Assembly: GCA_030549175.1 (NCBI GenBank)
Contig: JAUKUA010000001.1
Span: 4,402,001-4,466,000, forward strand
Length of the DNA: 64,000 bases
Direction of reading: 5' to 3'
Source of the DNA: Lasiosphaeris hirsuta
Lineage: Eukaryota; Ascomycota; Sordariomycetes; Sordariales; Lasiosphaeriaceae
Made by a program: the position numbers and the translations under genes. Position 1 is the first letter of the stretch. Each line of letters begins with the position of its first letter. The notes beneath the pieces are model-generated. The model was not told the DNA's origin, did not search any database, and saw only the letters and a list, made by a program, of their open reading frames with translations. Below are positions 10,020 to 20,105 of the stretch, in pieces.

Positions 10020-12244
10020 TTACCAGGGCCACCACTTCCTTCCCCCCTTGTCACCGGAGCCTTCTCCTCTCTTGAGATGGTCCCCATCTAAACTCTCCAA
10101 CTCTTCCATATATTTCTCTTTTTCTAGCTTCTGCAAGGCTTCCTTGTCCACTCTCTCTCTTTCTAGCTTCCGTAGGGCCTCAGCTTTCTCTTTCTCTCGC
10201 TCTGCGGCAGCCAGCACCGACTCGCTTTCCTCTTCCACAGGCGTCGGTTCATCCACATGATCTCGCGGAAGCCCTCTATCTCTGAGCCACTTCTCCAACA
10301 GCTGTATCTTCTCTTCCTCTAGCAATCTCTGTAGAAACTGGGTCTTCTTGACCTTCTCTTCCGCCATCGCGATCACCGTCGTCCCATCCACATCGCATAT
10401 GAACTTTGCCCCTTGATCAAGCAAGAACTTGAGCATCCCGACATCTCCATACTGAATAGCAATGTGCAAAGCCACCGGATTCCGCTGCCCCACCGAACAC
10501 GGACGCGCATAGGCAAGCGCGTTCAGATCCAGCCCCTGATCCATCAGGAACGCCATCATCTCGACCCGGCCCGGCGCCATGGCCGCCGCCGGGAGCACCC
10601 AACAGGCCTGCCTCTTGGAGACGCTGGCGATCGGAATCTTCTGCAGCACATAGCGCATCAAGTCCACCGTGCCGGACCGAGCCACGCTCCTCAGCGCCTC
10701 AGTATTCGACCACCGCGACGACAGGAATCGCTCAGCATCGAGGAGCACATCCAACAGCTCCCTGGCGCCGTCCTCATCCGGCTCCGCCGCGCGCCCCTTC
10801 TGCCACCCCAGACTCTCCAGGCCGCGCACCCTGGGCTCGCGCCAGCCGCCGCGGATCAGGGCGGCCTCGACGTCGCGCCGTAAGAAGGGCCCGCCCCTCG
10901 CGTTCATGGCGATCCAGTCGCTGACGCTCCAGGCGTCCGAGTCGGCGGCGGGCGGCCCCGCCTGCGCCAGGTGCTTGATCAGGTCCTCGTGGCCGGGCGT
11001 CGGGCGCACTTGGTGCAGCTCCCAGGTGCGGTGCAGAGTGATGAGGAGGAACTCGCGCAGGATGGGGGTGGCGATGGCGGATATGCCCGTCTCCGCGTGC
11101 ATGGCTGCGTCGGCTGCGAGGGCGGCGTGAAGGATGGAGGGGTTTTGGGAGCGGCAGAGGTCTAAGAGGTTGAAGAGGTGGGTTTCTGCGCGGGTCAGTC
11201 GGTCGGCCTGGCTGTAAAAAAGGGTAAACACAAGGCGCAATTTGGAATTGAACCCATGTAGACACACGGTGGGTTTTACAGGCAGCAAGCCAGCCGTCAC
11301 TGGCTGCAGATCTTAATTACCGCTACCCTAACTGGTAGGGTAGCTAACTGGCTTTGTTGAAAGCAGAGCAGGAAAATCTTCTCGTATAAGGGTAACTCAC
11401 TTAGGCTCATGTCCATGTCAAAAATCAAGTATCGCCTCGCGTCACCGCTGTAGCGGTCTTCGGTGAAATCAAAGCTGATGGTGTCGCTCGTGGCCGGCTG
11501 TCTGCGCGTCAGAATCCTCGTGCTGTAGCCATTTGTCCTGACCACTGTCCCATTTTCTTCCTCGAGGGTGAAGATCTGGGGCCGACGGAGCTTCCTGAGG
11601 AATCCAAATGACGCTGTGTGGTACCTGAAGATGACCGTATCGAGGAAGTCATCGGTCAGCTCTACCGTTGCCAAGTCGGGTCGTTCGGGTGGCCAGGGCG
11701 TGACCCCCGGTATGATACCCGTACTGCAAATCTCACATCCGAACAGCATTGTAAACGTTTTGAGTTCAGAACGAATGCCGAAATGGAAATTTTGTGGGAT
11801 TCGGAGTTCAGCATGCTCTTGACCCGCTTTATAGAAACCATCATCCAAGTGCAACACAGCCCTAATCATCAATCTGCCTGCCAACAAACATCCCCTGTGC
11901 CCCAATTGGGCCAGGTTTGGCTGACCCTCGACTTTCAAGGCATACTTTGCATGATATTCAACGTGCACCCAATGTATTGGGTAGAATAACAACAGGCACC
12001 AACGCTGCAGTGGCCAAGGCATGCCGCCGGCAGGCTTCGAATAGTTCCCTGGCGTGTGAAACTTCGGGAGACCAATGCAAGCCGAGTCTTGGGTCCGGTC
12101 TTGTTCTAAAAGCGCCCTGGCACTAGGAGTTACTGCAGACCTTGAAAATCTCCACTGGGCAATCAAAACAGTTTTTGTGTACTCTCGGAGCAATGCAATT
12201 ATAATTGGTGCAATGAGTGGTGCCTTTGCTAATAAGGGGTCCAT
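10020..12244 (-). CDS. Ankyrin-like / coiled-coil protein, 695 residues, unknown function
   Basis: Two exons, 12244-11349 and 11211-10020, with a 137-nt intron (GTTAGC donor, TTTTTTACAG acceptor); lengths sum to 696 codons and the frame is kept. The N-terminus MDPLLAKAPLIAPIIIALL is hydrophobic and may be membrane-associated. The middle has no motif I can name. Residues about 500-590 carry ankyrin-like helices (PVALHIAIQYGDVGMLKFLL, DGTTVIAMAEEK). A charged coiled coil follows (EREKEKAEALRKLERERVDK) and the end is GGRKWWPW. Ankyrin proteins of this sort are common in fungal recognition-gene clusters, and a broken zinc-finger gene of such a cluster lies just upstream in the same orientation. 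A splice from that gene (donor GTAAGT near 12327, acceptor CATAG near 12264) could also feed this frame, so the two may once have been one transcript. Confidence 0.65.
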
Positions 12245-12386
12245 CGCGGCAATAGCACTATGAGAACCATTAGACAAAACAGCCTGAGAGGCAGATGCAG
12301 ATAGTAGCGCTTAATAGGGGGCAACTTACGCAGTACCAAACACGGTGGTAGGTGGTAGTTTCTGAACTTGAGCTTTTCCCTTTGTG

Positions 12387-14144
12387 CTAGCTCCTCGCCG
12401 AGGTAGGTTCATTCCCATCATCATGGACATCCTGCTCCAACGTAGGGGCTGCAGAGGAGTAAGCTTTATGCCACACCAAGGAAGGCAGTGAAGATTGTGG
12501 CCTAGCCACGGAGTGTGGAGATGCGTTACGACGACCAGAAGCCCTAGTCGAATCGCCATCACCGCCAGCGCCTTTTTCTTCTTCTTCGGGGAGAGAGTTT
12601 TCGAAATACTTGCGTAGTCTTTCCTTATCCCGGTCTTCCCTCTTGCGTTCTTGCGCCCGCTTTGCGACCTCGCCTTCACGTCGAGCGTTCTCTAAAACCT
12701 CATTAGAAGCATTCTCTTTAGCTTGACGTTTCGCCTTTTCTTCAGCCTTTTCAGCTTCCTCGGCTATACGCTTCTCTTCGTCGAACTGCCTAAGCTTTGC
12801 ATCTCTGAGCTGGCTCAGGATGGGATCATCGTGGCTCTGCGCAGCTGCATCTCTCTCCATGCCCATATCTTGCACATATTTACAAATCTTCTACCATAAT
12901 GGCAAGCTTTCGATAACTTGGGGGGTATCTGTGTCCCCTAGAGCGCCCGCTCCCATTGGCTCCAAAGTCAAGGTCGAAAAGCCATCATCAATCTCAGTGG
13001 GGAGCGACAAGTCGGAGACATCCTGAGCGGTCCTTTGAGCTATTTTTCCAGAGCTCATTGAGCCGCCATTTTCAGCGTGTTCCAGCGGAGGTAGTGACAG
13101 AAGTGTGCAATTTCTTCCAAGTGGCCAAGAATATGGTCACATAGATTTCTTTCCGCCTCATCTGGGGTGTTGTGGTGAGCGGTTAAGCTCGGTGGCTGGT
13201 CTAAAACTGTCCTTTCGCACAAGAGACAAATTGCCGAAGGAGACTCGGGGAGCGCATCAGCTGTAAGCTTCCATGACGAGGCGAGAACCGCGAAAGGATC
13301 GGGGTGCGGCCTGGTGCTATTCTCAACCAGGTACGGGATTTGGCTTTCGGTGATTGATTCTGAATGAGCAGATCGCACGTGGGCCTCCAGATCTGCTGGA
13401 GAATCGTACACCTCGTCTTCGTGGCCCGGAATCTGGCAGGACCAAACAAGAGTGCGTTGTTGCATGTGGCTCAGCCAATCGTCAGAGGATCTGAAAGTAA
13501 GGCTCTCGTCGTCACAGCCTGGAAATAGGCAGACATGGGGCTCAGCATCTTTCAAAATGTGACGTCTGGGCTAGTTAGGATGGAGGTACCATAAGGGGGG
13601 TGTGGAGAGGGGCAGAAGAACTCACGTCCACCGAGGTTCAATGGTCTCTTGTAGGTCAATCATTCTGGAGTAGTATTGGCAATGTGCCTGGTTCGAGGAC
13701 TTATCAGTGACTCCTGAGGGCGGGGGAACATCCAGATGCCTTCTTCTATTCACGGCTGTTTGGGTGATCCCGGAGAGAGCCACAGATTTCGCGTGGCTCT
13801 GGTACCGTCGTCGATCGACCGAGGAAGCCACAGTGGCTGACAGGATGGTGGCAGAGAACATCGCTAACATCGTCACGGTCGTCAAGTCTTTCATCAAGAG
13901 AAGCGGCACCCTTTGCAAAGACGCCCATGTTCCCAGCCCAGATATTCAGGCGGACCAGAACCGTGTCGAGGTCGGAGAGCAACTGCGGCGCCATGCCCGA
14001 GCCCGGGCTCGATAGGCTCTTGCCGAGGACTTGCACGACCTGAAGCGCCGCATTTTCAATGAGTCGAGACATGGCTTCGGATTCTTGGCGGAGTTCGAGC
14101 TGGCCATCATGGGCAATGCGCGGGGTTTGGGGCTGAGCATCCAA
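12387..14144 (-). pseudogene. C2H2 zinc-finger / coiled-coil protein of fungal NLR-associated type, broken
   Basis: The order of parts follows a familiar fungal architecture. N-terminal helical domain, about 14072-13850 (LDTVLVRLNIWAGNMGVFAK, SLDERLDD). A linker. C2H2-like fingers, 13670-13055 (RWT|RHILKDAEPHVC over a 57-nt intron, then FPGCDDES, DDWLSHM, CQIPGHEDEVYDSPADLEAH, CLLCERT). A Ser/Glu linker (DVSDLSLPTEIDDGFSTLT) and a long charged coiled coil, 12860-12590 (HDDPILSQLRDAKLRQFDEE). Breaks: the frame stops at 13055 (TGA) and resumes one base off. It stops again after AIMVEDL near 12890 and resumes off frame. The first finger reads CQYY where CPYC is usual. The only ATG in frame at the 5' end is 14072; the open frame reaches 14144. 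Probably inactive. Confidence 0.6.
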
Positions 14145-14313
14145 AGATGAGGAGCGCCTTCCCCGCTATCTACACCCAACGCGTGTCTAACCCAACCCTT
14201 GTTTGTATGTTTGTTTGTTAGCGCGGAACACCGAAGCGAAGCCCTGATAAGTCCTTTTCAGCATCAAAAATAGCATTTGGTCTTCCATAACGTCTCTTCA
14301 ATCCCCCCCTCCT

Positions 14314-14345
14314 CCCCCCCCCCCCCCCCCCCCCCCCAAAAAAAA
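14314..14345. repeat. Homopolymer junction C24-A8
   Basis: A run of 24 C is followed directly by 8 A. It lies just beyond the point where the MFS pseudogene loses its homology. Three more long G/C runs beside A/T runs occur in the window. Confidence 0.9.
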
Positions 14346-14439
14346 TAGGCCTCTCTAGCATTGGAAAAAGTAAGTTTGGTATTTTGAAAGACATATTTGG
14401 CAGCTCAAAAGGCCCTCGTTTGTTTGTCAGTGCAGGTCT

Positions 14440-15584
14440 AAGGCTCTCACGCTCTGAAATAGCGGAACTTGAAGATCGAAACGGGGTTTACTGGGCTCTG
14501 GGGGAACAGGCTGAGGAAGAACAGGCCAACGGCGATAGTGAAGACTCCCTCAATCTGTGGGGTCTAGGTCAGCAATCAATTTGGTTTGGTTGAGGGTCAA
14601 GAAGTTGAACTCACAATAAAGAGCCATTGCCATCCTGTCAAGCCGGAAACCCCCCTCATATGAAGCATACCATAGGCAATGAGATCTAAGCAGACGGAAG
14701 CAAGCATATTGCTAATGAAAACCCAGGAAAAGCGCTTGCTGGTCTCGTCCCGCTTGTACCATCAAGTTATGGTAAAGAGGCCAGCTGGAATGAATCCAGC
14801 TTCTCATAGACTTCCCAGTATCAGCAAAAAGTCATGATTTCAGGAAGAAGAGCAAGGGCATACCCGAGCAGCAACCTCGTGGATAAAAACGCACCAAGAC
14901 CCTTGCCCTTTTGGAAGGTCTGGAATGTGGCGATGAAACCCCTGTTCAAGCCAACAGTCAGATATTGGCCGCGTTCAATTTTGGGACTTTCAAGATTCCC
15001 TACCATGCGATAATCTGGGGGCCAATCCACAGCGTTGGTCCGAGCCGATACAACATCAGATTGCTTGGTATCTGTTCCAGAGACGAGTTGAGCCTGGTTC
15101 GTGCGAGGTTCACAGATGGGACCGGACCGAGCGGCTTACCTCGAGCAGCACGATGCCGAGAGAGAGCAACAGCTGGCCGATATTGAACTGGTTTTGTGTG
15201 ATGCCGACCTCTTGGAGGAAGAAATCTGTCAGAGCATTGCCGCTGAATGGGGGGAGCGCACTGATCAGTCCTGATGGACATGATGATGGTAGCACTGGCA
15301 GACGAGGGCGGGCAGCAACGTACACATTGCCTCTATCCATCTGCAGCGCGAAAAAGCCCAGAACTAGAAGTGGCATGACAAGCAGGTCGAGTCTGGAAGT
15401 GGCGGCAGCACGGTCAGCTACGCGATGCACTCGGGGGTATTGGCCACTAGCATTGAAGCCAGCGATAAGCGTACCTCCTAATCAGGGCCTTCTCCTCTGC
15501 TGGGGTCCAGCCAAAGTCATCTTCCTCGCTCTGGCCGTCGTGGCTCGGGCTCTCATCCAGTAACCGGACCTCCTTCTCGGCCAT
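14440..15584 (-). pseudogene. MFS transporter (allantoate/DAL5-like family), 5' half only, broken
   Basis: The start (ATG 15584) and first exons are excellent: EKALIRR|LDLLVMPLLVLGFFALQ, MDRGN|VGNALTDFFLQEVGI, QNQFNIGQLLLSLGIVLLE, IPSNLMLYRLGPTLWIGPQI, IIAWGFIATFQTFQKG and LGAFLSTRLLLG, joined by five normal short introns. This is the signature of the DAL5-like anion:cation symporters (TM1-TM4). Then a stop falls within the conserved L-C-E-A-G-F (CTA TGA GAA), another within TIT*WYKRDE, and a one-base slip follows FFLSLFPQSPVNPV..RYF. Homology ends after about TM6, 100 bp short of a C24-A8 tract; TM7-12 are absent. Dead gene, truncated at the 3' side. Confidence 0.8.
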
Positions 15585-16749
15585 TGCGAATACGAAGTCG
15601 TGCCGGGTTGGGGAGTTGCCGGCGATTGCGCGAGGTTGTCAATATGCTGACTGGAACGTCGAGTACTATGAGGCAGTGGACCAGGAACTCGATGGAAGGG
15701 AGGACAGGTGATCATGGTCAGCTATATTTATTAATTGGCATTGGAATTGGCATTGACTTGGGTTCTCGTCGCCGCTCTCAACTCACATGCTTGCAAGTGC
15801 GTATATTACTTGTCGGGTCCCCTACCAGCCTCGCGCACCAAGGAAGCAAGCCAGGGGAAGAGCAAATGACTCTCTCCGGGCGCGCGTTCAAAACGTCTGA
15901 ATGGCACTGGCTGGGGGTCGGCGCAGGGAAGCGTTCAAGTCTCCAAGGGTCTAGAACCCCGCCCGCGGCGGTGTTGATGCCATCGGTACGGGCCCGCACG
16001 CCATATTACCTCGACCAAAATCGCGGGGAAGGCCGGCCGCGACCCATCCTTGCTTGGCGGCCGAGGCAGGCAGAGACAGGGACGGCCAGATACTGCCAGA
16101 TGCCGCCCTTTTGGGTAGTAAATATTGGCCTTTTCGGCATTGATGCAAGCCCAGGCGTTGATTGCGACATAGGGTAGTCCCTCTCGGGTCTACCTCCGTG
16201 CTTTCACTAATCCAGGAGTGCGAGCAGTCTGCAGCGTGGTAGCGTCGACAGATGGCATCGGCGTTAAGCTTTCGACCCGAGTCCATGGATCCCCGTTCAA
16301 GACAAGTCTCAATGGAACGCACACCATGTTCGGCAATGATGTGTGTCGACATTCGGATGTGGGGGGTAGCTCAGAATCGGGACGTGGAGTCGTGTAAAAG
16401 ACGGATCCTGATTGGCCCAGACCCAAGCATGCCAGCATCGAAGCGAATGGCGCAACTCGAGAGGCTGTCGACTCGCCATGCAGATTGGACAACCGTCCCC
16501 GCGGGGTGGTGCCTTGACGTGCCGAGAGGCGAACCGGCCTGCCGACGTCTTGGATGTGTGAGCATGATGAATCCGTTCGTCAGAGGGGTTGCAGTGCCTT
16601 GGAGTCTTAGATGGTCGGAAATAAGCCATGTCGCCGATGGTTACTACCTTAACGGGTTATAAGATGGGAACCTGGTCCGTAAGAGTCACTGGCAGTTTCA
16701 AATTAGCACTATACCCCGTCCATCGATAACAGCCCACGCTGAAAAAAAC
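15585..16749. other. Intergenic between divergent genes
   Basis: Holds the upstream regions of the MFS pseudogene (leftward) and the dioxygenase (rightward). A head-to-head pair of a DAL5-like transporter and a TauD-like dioxygenase would make sense as an uptake-and-use unit for a sulfonate or similar compound; that is an inference. No coding frame with a family signature is present. Confidence 0.45.
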
Positions 16750-18077
16750 ATGGCTCACCTCGAATCTCGAAAGCACATCTCACCCGACTCGGGCTTCCCC
16801 ATCACGCTTCACCCGCGGTTCAACCCCAAAATCACGGGCCATGCCCCCCCCGACCCGCTGCGCGAGGAGATTGTGCCCGAGAAGGACCGGGCTTTGTTCG
16901 CCGACCCCGAGAAGAAGGCACTCTTCTCGGTCGCCAAGCGCGTCGACCTGACCGAGTCGGTTGGCACCGTGCTAGAGAACGTGCAGCTGTCGCAGCTGAC
17001 ACCGCAGCAACTCGACGAGCTCGCCCTCCTCGTCACCGAGCGCGGCGTCGTCTTTTTCCGCGACCAGGACCTCGACACCGATGGCCAGGTGAAGCTATTC
17101 GAGCACTACGGCGTCCTGGACAAGCATCCTGCGCAAAAGGATGTGCGCCACGTCGTCATCCGCGGGAGCCGCGAAGACCACCGCGAGATCCTCAAGTATA
17201 CCCCTTGGCCATCCGGGGATTTCCATGCCGATACCTCGTTCGAGATCAACCCGCCTTCGTACTCTTTGCTGCGCATGGAGGAGCACCCCGAGGTGGGCGG
17301 AGACACGGCATGGGTGTCTACGTATGGGCTGTACGACGCGCTTAGTGATGCCATGAAGTACGTGCCAGCCCCCCAGAGGGAAATATCTGTGGAAAGCTGA
17401 CCGCGAGAAAAACAGGCGATTTGTCGACGGCCTACATGCGATACACACCTCGCGTCTGCAATACGACACCATTCTAGATCTTTGGGGCGTCGGACCCAAC
17501 CGGCCCCCCATCGACTCACATCACCCAGCCGTACGGACCCATCCAGTTACGGGGCTCAAGGCTCTGCATGTAAACCCCGGGTTCGTCACGGGCTTTGCCG
17601 AGCTGAAGAAAGTCGAGTCGGATAAGCTACTGGACTTTTTCGCATACCACATCCACTCGGCCGACGACCACGCCGTGAGGTGGAAGTGGGCCGTGGGAAG
17701 TGTGGCTATGTGGGACAACAGGTAGTAACCTCTTTGTACGCCCATTCTAAGCCAAAAGGACTGGCAGCTAATCCCAATCGCGTCTTAGGTGCACCAATCA
17801 TCGCGTGATCCCAGGAAGCTATGAGGCGCCGAGGCGGGGCATCAGGACGACCGTCTTCGGAGAGAAGCGTTAGCCCTCCCTTTCGACTTCAATCTGATAA
17901 CAAAAGCTAACATATGATATGACTTTAGCATACTTTGACCCAGCAAGTGAGGGTCGATTGGAGCGTGAACAGAGACTCAAGGCAGACAAGCTAGCCGTCA
18001 GTTCGGCCGCCGAGACAGAAGTGGCAAAAGAGGAAGCAGTAAAGTTGGCCGCCGATAGCACTCTCACGCCTGCCTAA
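16750..18077 (+). CDS. TauD/TfdA-family Fe(II)/2-oxoglutarate dioxygenase
   Basis: Four exons (16750-17357, 17416-17721, 17789-17868, 17929-18077) give 380 residues, usual for fungal taurine/alpha-ketoglutarate dioxygenases. Fe ligands of the double-stranded beta-helix are visible: His159-x-Asp161 in DFHADTSF and the distal His309 in TNHRVIPGSY. The arginines downstream (APRRGIRTT) are placed to bind 2-oxoglutarate. Other family marks: RGVVFFRDQDL, GGDTAWVSTYGLYDALS, KWAVGSVAMWDNR. The family oxidises an alkyl sulfonate (or aryloxyacetate) to an unstable hydroxylated product, here perhaps to free sulfite as a sulfur source; the real substrate is not readable from sequence. Cytosolic, no signal peptide. 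It is head-to-head with a broken DAL5-like transporter, a common partner. Confidence 0.9.
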
Positions 18078-19562
18078 GACACCGCAGGTACTTCGGGCTT
18101 GCCTTGGATGCTGCTGCATGTAAAAAATATCAGGGGGCAAAAGATTAGCACTGGCTAAGCAGCTGTACATGGAGTGTCCTTTGAGAATTGCATCCAGATC
18201 AAACACTGTATTCCTCAGCGCATACTAGGAAGACGAGATAGTTACCCAGGATTTTTTCCCCTGTGGGTTTGCTGATCAAAGCCTGGTTGGTTTCCCCTTG
18301 GGATGCCACCACCAACGAGACGAGTCGTCCGGCCATTATCTTCTCTGGACCTCTCCCGACGAGCTTCAAGAGCGGCATGGACCACAGGCCTTGGGCCTTT
18401 CGTGGTGTCCCAAGACCTCACTTTCTTGGGGATGGGAAACATGCTATTTGACTGCTTTAGCTGCGTTGCAAAAGTATTGCAATGGCCGGGTTTGTTTGTT
18501 GAAGACGGAATTTTTGTTGGGTTTGAAAGGGGGGAATTACCGGTAGCTTCGCGACAGACGCTATCGGTTCAGGTATAGGGTCGTTGTCGTTTCCAAAGTC
18601 ATGGTGGGTGCCATGAGGGCCGAGGTTGGCCCGTAGGAACAGATTCGGTTGCTCGTAGTCGGGGTGTATGTTGGAAGAGTGGATGGCTTTCCAGAAGGTG
18701 GTAGCCGCCTCCCGATAGGTAGATAGCTTAGCGTGGTTCTGGTGTGGCCTACCCACCAAAAAGAGGACCAGAGATTTCCTCTGGGCCAGAACCACCCACC
18801 ACCGAATCCATCACCTTCATCGTGTTGCCCAACAACAGTGCAGGACCACACTCGGTCGTAATAGAACGCCATCAACGCCGAAATAGGCGGCTCCAGGACC
18901 TGCTTGTGGGTACGACATGTTTTAGCCGAAAGCTGGGTACGCTTGATGGTGCCGAAGGGCCACGCCTGCTGTCGGCGGACCAGAAGCTTCGTGCAAGCGT
19001 GCCTGCCATTGCTGAACAAGCGGGAGAACCATCCACCGATGACTGCCAGATGCCCGGGCTGAGGGCCTAGTTCCCAGGTCCCCCGATGGCTTGATACGAC
19101 GCGCCCCAACGCGGCATGACGAGACAGCCGAAACGCTCCCGCCTCGACAGCCAGGCGCCACCAGGCGAGCTAGCGAGGGATCCTCGGGCTACGCTCACGT
19201 ACCGGCCGATTCAGAGCGATTGTTTGACCGTTGACGCACCCATCGCATCCAAGAAGCTCCAGTCGGCAATCAAAACTTCGAAACTTGACAATACGCCTCG
19301 AGAAGGCCACTCTTTTGCGCCGCAACCCCTCTAACAGCTGCAATGGGCATAGCTTCAAGTCGGTATTTAGAGTGCTACTTTCTTTTCGATGACCCCGTTT
19401 GTGAGGCTGGTAGATTTGCTGTGGTTTGAGGAACTGGATGTTGTATTTTTTTCCAATGTTCTCCGTACACCTGCGTAAATTCAAATGGACCCTTGACACG
19501 TTGGATCGTAATATTCTAGCTGACCGTGCCAGGGACGGCATCTGAACGAAACTTCCCACTGA
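18078..19562. other. Intergenic; contains foldback repeat copy B
   Basis: No supported gene. The only recognisable structure is the dispersed repeat at 18668-18838. Open frames on either strand are short and compositionally odd. Confidence 0.5.
18668..18838. repeat. Dispersed foldback repeat, copy B
   Basis: Counterpart of 8684-8890. The 10-bp arms GTGGTTCTGG (18733-18742) and CCAGAACCAC (18786-18795) are perfectly conserved while the loop differs by indels. The flanks beyond the shared segment are unrelated. Confidence 0.75.
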
Positions 19563-20105
19563 ATTAACATCAGCCTTTTTACATGTCATTTTGCACGAAA
19601 GACGCCGCCAAGTTGCGCTACAGAGAGCACGATCGTTGGTTGGACAAGGGGTCCTCAGACTTTCTTTGACCTCTCCCATGGCGACGACCCGGCACGCCAA
19701 CTCTATAACGCTCTCACAGCCCTTTCGAAACGCATGCTCGATCCCGCCGATACTATCGAAAGGCGGGTCTATCTACTCATATTCCATATCATGAGAGGGA
19801 TATTCGGGTTTCGTTTCGGGAATCCCAGGAAATGTCCTCTTACGCTATATCTATCAGGAGGAGAGGAGCCATTTACCCCTTACGACAAGGCACAAAGCCA
19901 GAAAGACTTGCGCCGATTCGTCTACCATTGGGAGCAGGACGACAGTTTCATTAGCTATTCAGTGCTATCGCAGCCAAACAAGTCTCCACGGAACATGGAA
20001 TTCTATGCTAGGTATCTTCAGCAGCCCGTAGAAGATGGCTCGCCAGACGCCAGCGAGGGCTCCAATGCAATGGGGTTCCCAGCGCAATACAGCACACACA
20101 TGTAA
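19563..20105 (+). pseudogene. Fragment of an unknown fungal protein
   Basis: A frame of 181 codons is open from after a TGA (19560-19562) to a TAA at 20103-20105. It has coding-like content: GWTRGPQTFFDLSHGDDPAR, LYNALTALSKRMLDPADTIE, RVYLLIFHIMRGIFGFRFG, DLRRFVYHWEQDDSFISYSV and PNKSPRNMEFYARYL. The first ATG (19734) lies in the middle of this. No upstream exon could be placed, so the 5' end is missing or decayed. I do not recognise the family. Confidence 0.35.

Noticed and set aside
10413..11265. Long frames on both strands overlapping the ankyrin-like gene
   Set aside because: They are shadows of the 10020-12244 gene: Arg/Pro-rich, no motifs, and the real frame has correct splice sites.
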